A stretch of DNA of 64,000 nt from the NCBI GenBank assembly GCA_037043015.1, contig CM073330.1, positions 15,332,512-15,396,511 on the forward strand, given 5' to 3'. Shown here in pieces: positions 11,660 through 22,867 of the stretch. The position numbers were made by a program, and so were the translations under genes. Position 1 is the stretch's first letter, and each line of letters begins with the position of its first letter. The notes under the pieces are model-generated. The model saw nothing but the letters and a program-made list of their open reading frames with translations, ran no database searches and was not told the DNA's origin. This DNA comes from Bryum argenteum (taxonomy: Eukaryota; Streptophyta; Bryopsida; Bryales; Bryaceae).

Positions 11660-12065
11660 AGTGAATATTAGATTGCTTGTAGTTTATGAGAGAAATTAGT
11701 GTTTATTGGAGTGTGTTAACCCCTAAAGGTCCTTGATACAAAATTGTTTAAATTATCAAAAAGAACCTTCTTCTACTTCAGGTGCAAAGAAACTCAATCT
11801 AAGCATTGATTAGAAGATCCAACCGTAGGATCTTGAAGTTAACTTGACCCTTTTCTCGAATGTCAAATTTGAACCGTTAATTTTTCTCCAATTTTGAGAT
11901 TATAATGGTCAAAGTTGGCTGAATTTTCTCCCTGTGGAAATTCCAAAAAGCGATATCCGCTTTCTTGGACCTTTAGGGGTTAAAGTATATTTTATCGGCT
12001 GGTCAAAACAGCCTTAGAGTGTGTGGAGCAGACTTTGATTCTCTCATATTGATTGTAGCTATTTG
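11660..12065 (+). repeat. Decayed B-type LTR interrupted by a MITE
   Basis: The left part (11660-11715) carries the plus-strand B LTR start, TTAGATTGCTTGTAGTTTATG and TATTGGAGTGTG. The right part (11984-12065) carries later LTR motifs such as GGCTGGTC and CATATTGATTGTAGC. The 268-bp TTAA-flanked MITE between them explains the interruption, so the MITE is younger than this LTR. Confidence 0.5.
11716..11983. mobile_element. piggyBac-like MITE, 268 bp
   Basis: The element has perfect 17-bp terminal inverted repeats, TTAACCCCTAAAGGTCC at the left and its exact reverse complement at the right. If the outer TTAA is the duplicated target, the ends start CCCCTAAAGG, as expected for a piggyBac-type element. 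The interior is non-coding. It lies inside a worn copia LTR, where removing it leaves a plausible empty site (GTGTG-TTAA-AGTATA). It shares the terminal TTAACCCCTAA with the foldback at 5877-6769. Confidence 0.7.
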
Positions 12066-12069
12066 CGAT

Positions 12070-13145
12070 GGCTTTTTTATTGAGGGAGACAATACAAAAC
12101 AAGTAAGCAAAGAATGCGTGAATGAGATACACCCCATTCCAAGTCCTTGCTTATATATCTATAGGTTGGAACTTAGTGCTACAAATTGTATGGAATAAGC
12201 AAGAGGCCAAGGCCCTTCCTTACACTCTAAGGCTCATTGGACCAGCCCATAATACTTACTCTAACACACTTTAATAAACACTAATTGCTCTAATAAATCA
12301 CGAAAAATCTAATCTTCAGGACTAGTTACACTTAATCAATCGTCAAGCTATGTCAACAAATCTTTTAGATCTACAAATTACATAATTTTATGATCACTTG
12401 TCTCAAAACACTATTTTAGCACCACAAATGCTCAAATCAGCGCTTTGTGTCCACACTTATACATTAAATGCTAGATTTAACTCTTACAACTTCCAGTGTG
12501 CTCAACTGGATCACAATAAACACTTTCTAAGCTCACAATAACTTCAATTACATAATTTAAGAGCCCTTAATGCAAATAAACACCTATAGTGTGGTAAGAC
12601 AATACAGTGCACTTCTATAAGCACTTACAACCTTCTAAAGTGATCAATGCTTCACCAAACACCTCTAAATTGCTCCTTTTGCCTCCACATGCTCTAAATC
12701 ATGTGGAGTTAACAACAATTATTGCAAACACCTCCAAATGGCTCCAAGTGGACTTTCAAAGCTACAAGGTCTTCTAAAATAGTGCAAATGAGTCCTCTAA
12801 GTGCATACAATGCATCCTTGACATCCAGGAGCCCCCATATGCATTAGAAGTGTGGGCTCAACTTCACAATTGGAAATGTGGGCTCAACCTATAAAGAAGA
12901 AGAGTGAAAGGACACTACAAAAAGTGCCTACAAATAAGTAAAGCAATGAGATTCATCCTCATTCCAAGCCCTAGCTTGTATATTTCACGAAAGGTACTTA
13001 GTCCTACAACCAGTAGGAAAGCTAAGAAGATGAGTCGTCTTCTCATACTGTGAAGCACTTAGCACCAGCCCACATAGCTTGGAATATTGTACAATAATAA
13101 TCTGTAGTTGCTCTTATAAAGTAGGAGCCATCTAACCTTGAAGAG
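12070..13145 (-). mobile_element. Relic B-type copia fragment: LTR, leader, LTR
   Basis: Two minus-strand LTR-like segments, about 12070-12315 (GAATGCGTGAATGAGATAC, CTTGCTTATATATC, AGGCTCATTGGACCAGCCC) and about 12891-13145 (AAGCAATGAG, CATTCCAAGCCCTAGC, GCACCAGCCCACA), flank a leader-like stretch (12316-12890). The leader has CTCAAATCAGC, the CTCCAAATGGCTCCAAGTG units and a GTGGGCTCAACCTATA worn primer site. No gag or pol survives. It looks like an internally deleted, very old element. Confidence 0.5.
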
Positions 13146-14835
13146 TGTCATTGCGCAAAAATTCATGCTATGTGTTTCTCACAAGTTGGATGAATTTGAG
13201 GTTTCTATGACTATAAGTAGACTTATATCAGAGGTGAACCCAACAAACGAGATAGACACCTAACGTTGCATGAAAGAGTAATAAGTTTTTCAAGACCATG
13301 CCTTTTTTAAAGAAAATTTGTATAGAAATATCATAGCATATCCAACACCTAAATAGTCAAATAAAAAATCTCCAACTATAAAGTTGTTGGATTTCATCTT
13401 AAGATGATACTCATGCACAAAATAATCTTTGAAGAATAAACTAGAATTTACATAATTAGCTTGCAATGGTAAAACATACCCTATCTTTGAAATTCCAAAA
13501 GTAAAATATGCTTTTTCTAGATATTAGCCCCAAATCCTCAATCAAGGGCCTGCAATTTATACCACACAAACCAGACCTGATTTGGGACATAACTTTAGAT
13601 GAAGAAGTTATGGCTCTTCAAAGCTATGCCTTTCATTCAAAATAGTGATTTTCTTGCCGGTTTAAGAGTAAAGCTGCCAGATAGAAGTGGCATTGTTTTA
13701 GTAAAAGCGTTCTGGTTTGAAAATTTTTTCTTTTGTTAAATTTAGACCGTTGTGACCATTGCAACGCTATAATATCAGCCTTGGTATCTTTTTGATGTGA
13801 TTTTTGGTATAAGAGTAGTTTATGAGATGAAGGTAAATAATCTACTAGTTGGAGATTTTTTTATCGGAATAGGTTTGTTGATAGCATCTCAGCTATAAAG
13901 TGAAAATAATGAAATTTTGTAGTTTGTTCAAATTACTAATAGGTTATGTGAATTTGGACTTTATGAGGTACCATTACTCAAAATTATGCTACCCATGACG
14001 TTCAATGAATTTTTTACAACATCATGAAATTGAGATCTAGATACTTTACATATATTTACATCTTTAGCACTTTTCGAAGATAGAACTTAATTTTATTTTG
14101 GGTTGTCTAGGGGCTAAAAATATCTTCTTCAATCCCTATTGCATTTCAACTTACTTCATTGGTTGGGTTTTGTAAGACACCTAGTGTGTGTGATATGAAT
14201 TTAGATCCATTCTAAGATGTTATGAAGATATAGTATGCATCTTAGTGCAAGGGGTCTAGTTTTAAATTCTTTTCTCTTAGTAAAAACTAGGACAATTTTT
14301 GCTATTGCAAGACCATGATTCAAGTTGAGAAATTTTATATATGATTTTTTTTCATGTTATTATTGAGCTGAAAACTAAAAAGTATTCTTGTAGGATGTTT
14401 GTTTTATTGAATATATCTGAAATAGATTTTCACTCCATAGTGAAAATAATGATATTTCATAACCTCTTTTTAAGTACTTAATAATTATGCCCTTAGTCTA
14501 TGTAGTCTCTTTAGTCCAAATTTGGTCCTTATGATCCTTATGGTCTTTATGTACAATCAGACTACTACAATATTATATACATTGGATTTAAGTAGCTCAC
14601 TTTTATTTATATTGTGGATATTTAACATGTAGTGATGTGTTTAGGGTGAAATAAGTTATGAAGACTTAGGAGGTGGACTTAACTACAATTGAGAAACATT
14701 TCAGGCCTATTATACATGTTATATCCAAATAAGAGTGAATATGATGAAATTAATGACAGCTACAAGTCATTGTATATGTAGCATATTACATAGATTGCAT
14801 TTTTGCGATCTCGATATTTCTTATGTGCGTCTAAA
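13146..14835. other. Non-coding DNA upstream of the SPATA17-like gene
   Basis: AT-rich sequence with no recognisable gene or element. It should contain the promoter and 5' untranslated region of the gene starting at about 14836. I cannot single out a TATA box or other site. Additional 5' exons in this stretch cannot be excluded. Confidence 0.45.
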
Positions 14836-16706
14836 ATGATTCTAAATTGGGTAGGATTACGAGCTCAAGAAGTTTTGAATGATTACATTAAAAGAAATTT
14901 GTAAGTTTATGGATATTTTGATTCCTCTAGAGGTTAGGCATATTGTGAACTTTTGTTTGTCTATCTTTTGAATTAAGAACTTCTTAAGATCTGATTTGTC
15001 GTAATTTTACATTATTATGTATTATTTTGTATATGTTTTAATAAAAAGATCATCACCATAAGTTACATTATGTTAAACATTATTTGCATGTATTTGATGG
15101 ATGTTTGGTAGGGAAGCAAAACAAAAAAGAGAACTAGAATACAATGCATCCATCAAAATTCAAGTACTTTCTTATTTCAATTATTTTCCTACCGCTATAA
15201 TGATCCTCAAGTTTATGAATTATACTACAAAAAAATGATAATATCCAATTGTTGTATTTTTTCATAGAAATTCTTATTTGAGCTAGTTTTTAAAACTTCA
15301 CATAATCTGCATACAACATCACTGTTTTTACGATTGTTTCCTTCATGAATATAGGTAGCCACTCGTCGATTCTTAGTAAAAAAATCTATAAAACTTTGGC
15401 ACAAAAGTGCTAAAGAGATACAACGATTCTATCGTGGTCATCTTGGACGAGAATATTTCCATGAGTGTAGACGAAAAAGAGATCATGAACTTCGGATGAT
15501 ATATTTTAATTATCATGCAACGTATATTCAACGTTGCTATAAGGGCTATTGGAGTCGTAAATATATATGTGACTATTATGCACGAAAAGCATTTATTGCA
15601 GCAAGTCTGCTTGCTGGAAAACGAATGAAGCAATTATATACAATGAACTATAAACTAGAAGTTCAATATGAACAGGAAGAAGCAAAGAAAAAAGTAGAAG
15701 CTGAAATCAACAAGTTTTTCAATGAAAATCATCACAGAGTATAATACATGATTTTCTACAAATTATAAATCACAATACAATCATTCTTTGCTACTCAAAC
15801 TATATATTATGATTGTTGAATGTATAAGTATAATGCAATGATAATAGGTTTATTATTGTATGTATTTTTTTCTCTTGTTTCAAAGTTTATATATAAACAC
15901 ATCTATGAGCTAACGTTATTGGAACACATAGCATCTTTGAATGTGTCTTTGCACTATATGTATGTCAAAAGTAAAGAATTAAGACATAGTAAAGATTGAA
16001 TAAAAAGTGCATCCTTGTTATCATCATGCAGTGTAGTACCGAAGTTGTAAAAGGTGCATTTTATTCTCCATATGTTGCAATATTTGGTGGTGGACGAAGT
16101 TATTTAGAGGAACACATACGTGACGCACGTCGAGAGGAGGTAACAGGTATGGAGCTTGAAAAGTTGAAAGGATTGACTGAAGATGGCATTCCGATTAAAC
16201 AAGCTCAAAACATGTTCTATATAAAATCCAAGCAAGCATTACATTCACGTATGAGTATAGATACAAAGCGTAGATTGAAAGAAGTATCAAAAAAAGCAAC
16301 TACAGTGGGAACGTTTATTACACGACAAGGGCAATATGAATCTCGATATGAACATAGAAGAAAATACGAAAAATGGCTCAACCTTCTTAATATTAGTGAT
16401 AAGAGATTTGATACTGTTGCTAAAGCCAAAAAGCCATGGTGGTTTAACATGGGACCTTCGATCCGAAATGCTGAAAAATATCATTTGCGAGAGACGCTTG
16501 CTAAAGCGGCTGCAAGTAAAGAATTGGAAGATTATCCAGCAATGAAAGATACTCCTTGGACATCAATGGTTCCTGATGGTTTCTTATTTGAGGTATATGA
16601 ACCTTTTGATAAAGTATTTCCAAAAGCAACGAATCATCATCATTGGCCAAAATATTCTATTAGTCGATCTATACATGGAGATATTCTTCCACCACTTACA
16701 CAATAG
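14836..16706 (+). CDS. SPATA17: SPATA17-like IQ-motif axonemal protein (4 exons)
   Basis: Inferred exons are 14836-14900, 15112-15163, 15355-15738 and 16032-16706. Introns of 211, 191 and 293 bp have GT-AG ends (first donor GTAAGT) and keep phase, giving 391 residues against about 360 for animal SPATA17. Three IQ calmodulin-binding motifs lie at residues about 34-49 (IKIQVATRRFLVKK), 57-72 (IQRFYRGHLGRE) and 93-108 (IQRCYKGYWSRK). An acidic/basic coiled-coil-like stretch follows (about 135-167). The exon 3/4 junction encodes STEVVKGAFYSPY, like the conserved segment after the IQ repeats of SPATA17. SPATA17 is a ciliary/sperm protein, reported from the calmodulin-bearing part of the central apparatus. 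In a plant it would serve flagellated sperm. The start is the ATG in frame with exon 1. Alternatively, AG at 14854 is an acceptor and more exons lie upstream. A polyadenylation-like AATAAAATG is near 16911. Confidence 0.72.
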
Positions 16707-18469
16707 TATGAGCAACGTCGTCAAGCTAGAAAAAAACAAAGCAACATATAGAAAAATGCTATACAAATAACTTATCGAAAGCATATGTAAACACCCAAAT
16801 TTATGGATATATGGTATGCTAATACTAAAGTAATAATTTCTTTTCTTGAAATACAATAAATATATATAGAACATGTTATGATGTTTTCTGGATTTGTGTA
16901 TTTTTAATAACAATAAAATGTTTCTATTTATTTCTTTCTTCCCTACTACTATATTAAGCAATTCATTATGATGATAATGATACAATATGTAAGTACATGT
17001 TTATACAGAAATTGACATGCATACATATGTATATTTGAATTCAATCAGGTTGGATAATATGAGTGGCATTATCGTAAAAATGTGAATTCAGCATGAATCT
17101 ATGTAACTATGGTATATCTATTTCTCAATAATTTTGATCTTAAACAATTCTTAAGAGGACTTGGACAAATTATTTTGATTTTCTTCTCATGTTTGGTCTA
17201 GACAAGGCTTTGCTTTCCACTACCTTTCGACTAAGATATTGCATGTTCAATCTCAGATTATGGTTTACAATTTGTGACATTTTGAATTATAGGAGCACTC
17301 TAAAGCTTTTTGTATTACTATCATGACTTTAGCACATTTCTATTGTTATAACAATTACAGTTTGCCAAATACGACAAACTTAATGACTTTTGATCAATAT
17401 AAGAAATTTCAATCTAGAGTTTCTCGATCTTCAAGTACATTTGTGTTTTATACATCCAAATACAAGTTTACACTAATCAATACTTCTTCTATTGATAATT
17501 TTTATGCTTTTATACTTACTAAAAAAAATGGCATTTCAATGTGACTTTAGAAATCTAGCCAAGTTTCAACAATTTGCACTGGTTATTGATACAAAGTCTT
17601 CATGAGTTTATTTCAATTCTACTTCGGTTTCAAAAAGTCATTTCAAGCAATCAGCAATAAGAATTTTTAAGAATTATTCACTTAAGTGATTAATGTCAAA
17701 GTTTCAAAGGTGATGATTCCATCCATGCATGTCCATATTTGCAAAATCATGTATTGAACAAGGTATTTTAGATAAACGCCTTGCATGTTAAAATTTAGCA
17801 ATTACATTTTTATTGGCACTTTTTGCAATGCATGTATCAATCCGTTTCCTCAAAATAGATTATAACCCAATAAAAAACTATATGTTACTTTTACTTTCAA
17901 ATGAAGGACCTTCTCATGTTTTATATATATGATTGGTTGTAAAAATATGCTCCAAATATTTAATATTATCGCATCTCTTGGAATCCCCTTATTACTCCCA
18001 ATCCATGATATACCTCATAACAAGCTCAACAATTTTCAAGGTCTTTAAGGTCATTGTAAGAAAAGTATAAGAAAACTATAAGTTTTGAATGAAATTCTCC
18101 TCTATTAGAACTTCTATGCATACAACATGGTCTGTAAAAGCCTACATGAAACTATCATTCATATGATTTCACAAGTTCCTCTCCTACTCTATAATAAGGT
18201 GCTAAAACTGGCTTAACTTTTTGCACAAGAAATTTACAACAATTATATTGTGCATGGCAAAAGTAAGTAGAAAGATAAAGCAATAGGATTATTGATTTGA
18301 ACCCTAGAACTATTTAGTATATTTGAAGATTACATTAGTGTATCACAGCTAAAATTTAGGGGTGTTTGTCCATGGCCTTTGTAACCAGCCTCTATACCCG
18401 TAACTGATTTAAAAATCTTTTTTAAGAGATAAGACCTAGAATTGTATTTGTGACTGTGGTGAACATTGA
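16707..18469. other. Non-coding DNA downstream of the SPATA17-like gene
   Basis: It includes the probable 3' untranslated region (AATAAA at about 16911). No further gene is recognised. The plus-strand open frame 17323-17544 (73 codons) shows no homology signal I know and no splice context. Confidence 0.5.
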
Positions 18470-19432
18470 GTCACATGTACCATTGTACAGTCGGATACGG
18501 AAATAATTCGAACTGCATTTGAAGGCAGTTTTTGAAAAAACTTTGAAATGTGCCCGTATACTCAAAAATGATCGGAATTGCAATCCGTAAAAGGCATTGA
18601 AACCACATGAGAGTGTTTTATACTATCATTGCAAAAAATTGCTTCTTTTTCGTAAAATTGTTCAAAGAACTAAAACTCTACATGTTCCATCCATAATTGA
18701 CCACTGTCACTTTTTGCTTGAATTACAATGTTCATTTTCACTTGCAAAATTGATATGAGTGCCATAAGTTGTTCTTTAGATACTTGAGCTCATTGTTGAA
18801 TGTTCAAAAATACTTGCTCCCTCTAAACTTTTGAGTTGGAGTAGTTTCGTGATAAGTTTCCAATCGACACTTAAGGTGGGAAATTGAACTTTGATTTAAA
18901 CTCCATGAGAATGCTAAAAGAATTTGAGTTTGGCAATGAGCTTATGAAAGTAATCACCCTAACTGTATCAGACCATCCTTTAAGTCCTTGTAGGACATTT
19001 CTAGTGGTGTCAATGGCTTCACAAATTTTTGAGAAAAATTGAATAGTCACAAGCACATTCTAAGACATTCCTCCTACCCAAGAAACAAACAAGGAACATA
19101 TCAATGATTCAATAAGCATATGCTCAAGTATCTAAAGAACAACTTATGGCACTCATATCAATTTTGCAAGTGAAAATGAACATTGTAATTCAAGCACAAA
19201 GTGACAGTGGTCAATTATGGATGGAACATGTAGAGTTTTATTTTTTGAACAATTTTACGAAAAAGAAGCAATTTTTTGCAATGATAGTATAAAACACTCT
19301 CATGTGGTTTCAATGCCTTTTACGGATTGCAATTCGGATCATTTTTGAGTATACAGGCACATTTCAAAGTTTTTTCAAAAACTGCCTTCAAATGCAGTTC
19401 GAATTATTTCTGTACCCGACTGTACATGTGAC
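18470..19432. repeat. Long inverted repeat, about 320-bp arms
   Basis: The left arm 18470-18790 and right arm 19122-19432 are imperfect reverse complements, about 95% alike by eye, around a spacer of about 330 bp. The outer ends read GTCACATGTAC and GTACATGTGAC. The left arm has a small extra CATTGTAC near its start. There is no coding capacity. It could be a foldback transposon of a type other than the TTAA elements, or an inverted duplication able to give a long hairpin RNA. No clear target duplication was found. Confidence 0.75.
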
Positions 19433-19578
19433 TACGGGACATTTCCAATGGCTCTTTCCGCTGACTTTTTGGAGACCTTGTTCGGTTGCCGGCTAGCATC
19501 TAGATTTGTGATTGCATGCAGTCAAACATAGGTGACAATTATATGACTAGAATTTTTCACAATTTGGTCTAATCACAA
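19433..19578. other. Short unassigned DNA before the copia block
   Basis: Unique-looking sequence between the long inverted repeat and the old B0 LTR. No feature is seen. Confidence 0.4.
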
Positions 19579-19822
19579 TCCGTTGAAGTTGGCACCATTG
19601 TTGTAGAGGTGATTGGAGGGCTGGTCCTAAGAGTCTTAGGAAGTGGAGAGCGAGAACTTGGCCTCTCTGTTATCTCAAATTGATCGTAGCACTTTGTCCC
19701 TACCTATGGATATATAAGCAAGGGCTTGGAGTGAGTATGTATCTCATTGAAGCATTCACTGCTTTACTACTTGTTAGCTTTGATTGTTATATATTTATTA
19801 TCTCCCTCTTTTGATTTCAATA
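19579..19822 (+). repeat. B0 5' LTR (diverged)
   Basis: It starts near CGTTGAAGTTGG (a worn TGTTGAAG). It carries GGGCTGGTCCTAAGAGTCTTAGG, GGATATATAAGCAAGGGCTTGGA (TATA-like) and ends TTTCAATA immediately before the primer site. The first part is shorter than in young B LTRs, and the exact left edge is uncertain. Confidence 0.6.
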
Positions 19823-20412
19823 GCTTATGGGCCCACAACTCTTGTAGTGAGGTTGAATTTGAGTACTTTTGGAGGCTTAGGGAGATCAAGGAGGTGTTGC
19901 ATGCACATGCAATGCTGAATTGCACCACTTGAAGTTTCTTGGAGCTTTGGGAGTGCACTTGGAGTGATCTGGAAGTGCTTGGAGGTGATTTAAAGCATTT
20001 GGAGGCAAAAAGAGCAATTTGGAGCTGCTTGGAGGTAACTTGAACATATTGGAGGGCTGGAGAGGTCAAGGAGGTGTGTCAAAAGTAGAGAGTTGAGATG
20101 CACATGTTTCAAGGCATTTGAAGCTTAGGAGGGTGTACTTGAGTGAGCTTTTGGAGAGTTGAGTGAGCTTCAGGGGATTTGAGTAAGCTTTTAGGTTTTG
20201 AGTGAGCTTTAAGGGTTTTGAGTGAGCTTTTAGGTTTTGAATGAGTTTTTGGGTTTTCAGTGCGTTATTGGGTTTTGTGAGCATTTAAGGGTAAGCATTT
20301 TCTTGGAGCTTTTGCTGATTGAGTGAGGTTTTTTATGGAGCTTTTAGAGATTTGGGAGCGTAGTAGCTTTATTTGCAGAATTGGCTTGCAAGGGCAACAT
20401 TTGTGATTTGTC

Positions 20413-20547
20413 ATGGCTTTATTTGAGAGTAAGATTATAAGGACTGTGGTTTAGAGGTTTAATGGCAACAACTTTCATCTTTGGAAGTTCAAAATGAAGT
20501 TGGCATTATCATCAGTAGATCTTTGGGAGATAGTTGAAGGCAAAGAG
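20413..20547 (+). pseudogene. B0 gag, N-terminal part
   Basis: It starts at ATG 20413 and reads through RFNGNNFHLWKFKMKLALSS and DLWEIVEGK, the conserved start of family-B gag. There is one in-frame TAG just before RFNG. It is interrupted at 20547 by the B3 insertion and continues at 24191. Gag would form the particle that encloses element RNA. This copy cannot do so. Confidence 0.7.
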
Positions 20548-20856
20548 TATTGAAGCTCAATAGAGAGAGAGTAGGAATACAAACAATCAAAGCTTACAAG
20601 TAGTAGAGCAATGAATGCTTAAATGAGATACATACTCATTCTAAGCCCTTGCTTATATATCCATAGGTAGGCACATGGTGCTACGATCAATATGCGATAA
20701 CCGAGAGGCTAAGGCCTCTCTCCACTCTCTAAGGCTCTTAGGACCAGCCCTCTTCACACACCCTAGAGGACTAAGACCTAGCCTCTATACCTCACATAAA
20801 TACACTCTAATAACTATTAGATGCTCTTATAACTACGAGCAATCTAATTTTCAACA
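20548..20856 (-). repeat. B3 3' LTR
   Basis: 309 bp, in minus orientation from TATTGAAGCTCAATAG to TTTTCAACA. It is adjacent at its inner edge to CTCCCACTTTGCGAG, the reverse complement of the purine-rich GCAAAGTGGGAG that precedes every B 3' LTR here. Confidence 0.85.
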
Positions 20857-20872
20857 CTCCCACTTTGCGAGT

Positions 20873-21170
20873 AGTTACCACCTCGCAATCCCATCGCCTT
20901 TGTTAACTTATCGTGCCTCACCTTAGCAAGCGCCTTGGTCAACACATCAGCCACCATCCCCTCCGTTGGGCAATACCACAAGCTCACCTCTCCATCCTCC
21001 ACCTTCTCTCGAATGAAGTGGTGTTGCACATCAATGTGCTTCATACGTGAGTGGTGCTTGGGATCCTTCGCAAGCGCAATACAACCTTGATTGTCGCACA
21101 TGATATGATAGATGCATACTCCTCTTGCATACTCCTCTTGCATGGCCAACTCCCACTTGCTTGCATCCAC
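20873..21170 (-). pseudogene. B3 RNase H C-terminal part fused to RT start
   Basis: The frame reads DASKWELAMQEEYA, the beginning of the RT domain region, then jumps to MCDNQGCIALAKDPKHHSR and [20 protein letters not shown], the end of copia RNase H. It finishes with a Gln/Ser tail at the LTR. The catalytic RT (YVDD) and the first part of RNase H are deleted. A duplicated AGAGGAGTATGCA lies at the junction (21116-21142). Confidence 0.75.
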
Positions 21171-22160
21171 ACAAGCGGCCTCCTCTCCCTTGCTGGGTAT
21201 CTTCGCTGCCCCTCTCTAATCTCCTCATGTGGTGGTTGCCTCTCTTCCACCACTTCCTCCTCTTGTATTTCTTCTAGCCCTAGCACACCTTGAGGCTCTT
21301 CTTCTTCAACGGGCGCTGAAATTGGAGGTACATCCACCAAAATCACCGTAGGTGGCTCTAAACTCCCACTTGGATGCATCTCCACATTTGCATCTCCACA
21401 AGTAGCCTCTTCCGCAAAGACCACATCACGACACTTGAGGATCTTCTTGGTCTCCAAACACATCAACCTATAGGCCTAGGTGCCTTCACAATAGCCAAGA
21501 AAAACACACTTTGTGCCCTTTGCATCAAGTTTAGTCCTCTTCTCATCCGGCACCTTTGCATAAGCAATACACCCAAACACACGCATGTGTGACACAAAAG
21601 GCCTCTTACCACTCCATGCCTCTTCGGGTGTCTTACTAACAAGTGCACTTGTTGGGCACCTATTGCGTGTGTACACCGCTGTAACCACCGCTTCCGCCCA
21701 AAGGTTCTTGTTGAGGTTTTGGTGGTGTAACATGCTCCTTGCCATCTCCAGGATGGTGCAATTTGCTCTCTCCGCCACTCCATTTTGTTGTGGTGTGTAT
21801 GGTGTTGACAGTTGCTTCTCAATGCCATGTGCTTGGAAGAAGCGCTCAAAGGCCTTGAAAGTGAACTCCCCTCCATTGTCGGATCGAAACGCCTTGATCT
21901 TGTGCTCCGATTGCTTCTCCACCAGCGCCTTGAACTCCACAAACTTGACAAACACCTCTTCCTTGGACTTCAACACGTACACCCATATCTTCCTAGAGAA
22001 ATCATCGATGAAAGTCACAAAGTACAAGCAACCACCTAATGAAATGGTCTTAAATGGACCACAAACATCGGAATGCACTAACTCCAATGGCTTGCTTGCA
22101 CGCTGACCTCCCTCACTTGGAAATGGAGTCCTACAAAGCTTGCCTTCAATGCACCCCTCA
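21171..22160 (-). pseudogene. B3 integrase and linker
   Basis: An open segment at 21476-22087 covers the integrase core: HSDVCGPFKT at the start, VTFIDDFSRKIWVY, FRSDNGGEF, then YTPQQNGVAERAN (the D,D-35-E region), and the C-terminal RVFGCIAYAKVP block. A frame change near 21470 leads into the acidic Glu/Pro-rich linker (LKCRDVVFAEEAT...) at 21171-21466. Integrase would insert the cDNA. This copy is broken by frameshifts. Confidence 0.75.
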
Positions 22161-22168
22161 CAAAGCGC

Positions 22169-22867
22169 TCAATTTGATGCAGCATCCTTGATTTGCATGC
22201 CATCCACCATGCTTTCAAGGGCCTTGACACTCTTGACGTTCCAATGCCCAAGGCGTCTATGCCATAGCTCCAACGACGCTGATTGTGGCATTTGGTGTGC
22301 TACATTGGCTATTTCATGCATAGAGAAGGGCATTTCATACAAACTCCCTACTCTAGGCAATCTAGCAATCACCTTCCAATTGGCTGCCCTCACAATGCAT
22401 GCATCATCATCAAAGTGCACGTTTAAACCATTTCGAGCAAGCTTTGAAACGGATAGCAAGTTTCGCTTTAACTTGGGGATGTGCAGCACCTCGTTTATGT
22501 TGATCTTGTGCTTCACTCCCATCACCATCACCTCCTCAACAATGGTGCCAACTCCAACCGCATGCACAATGCTATCATCTCTCAAATGCACATTGCGTGG
22601 TGGTGATAATACCTCATATGTTTGGAACGCTGCCCTATGCGGTGATATGTGCTTGGTTGCTCCCGAATCCATGATCCACTTGGCCATGGTGTTGTCATCT
22701 CCATCTCCATTAGCAAAGGCGTGCTCCTTGTCAATGTCCTCTTTACTTGCATCAACGGCGCTCTTCTTCTCCTTCTTCTTGTTTCGGAAGAAATTCCTTG
22801 CAATGTGTCTCGGCTTGCCACAAACGTAACACAACCTTGGCCTTTTCTCATCCACCAAATGACCCAT
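22169..22867 (-). pseudogene. B3 truncated gag zinc knuckle, protease and GAG-pre-integrase
   Basis: From ATG at 22867 the frame goes almost at once to CYVCGKPRHIARNFF, a zinc knuckle whose last Cys is Phe. The aspartic protease motif MDSGATKH (catalytic DSG) and the GAG-pre-integrase LWHRRLGH region follow. A stop at 22169 (TGA for TCA) separates it from integrase. About 250 residues of gag are absent compared with the B1 and B2 copies. Confidence 0.75.

Noticed and set aside
16217..16985. Minus-strand and out-of-frame open segments overlapping SPATA17 exon 4
   Set aside because: They are shadows of the exon, whose plus-strand frame carries the conserved sequence.
17323..17544. 73-codon plus-strand frame downstream of the SPATA17-like gene
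   Set aside because: No recognisable motif and AT-rich composition, in the expected size range for chance frames in this DNA.
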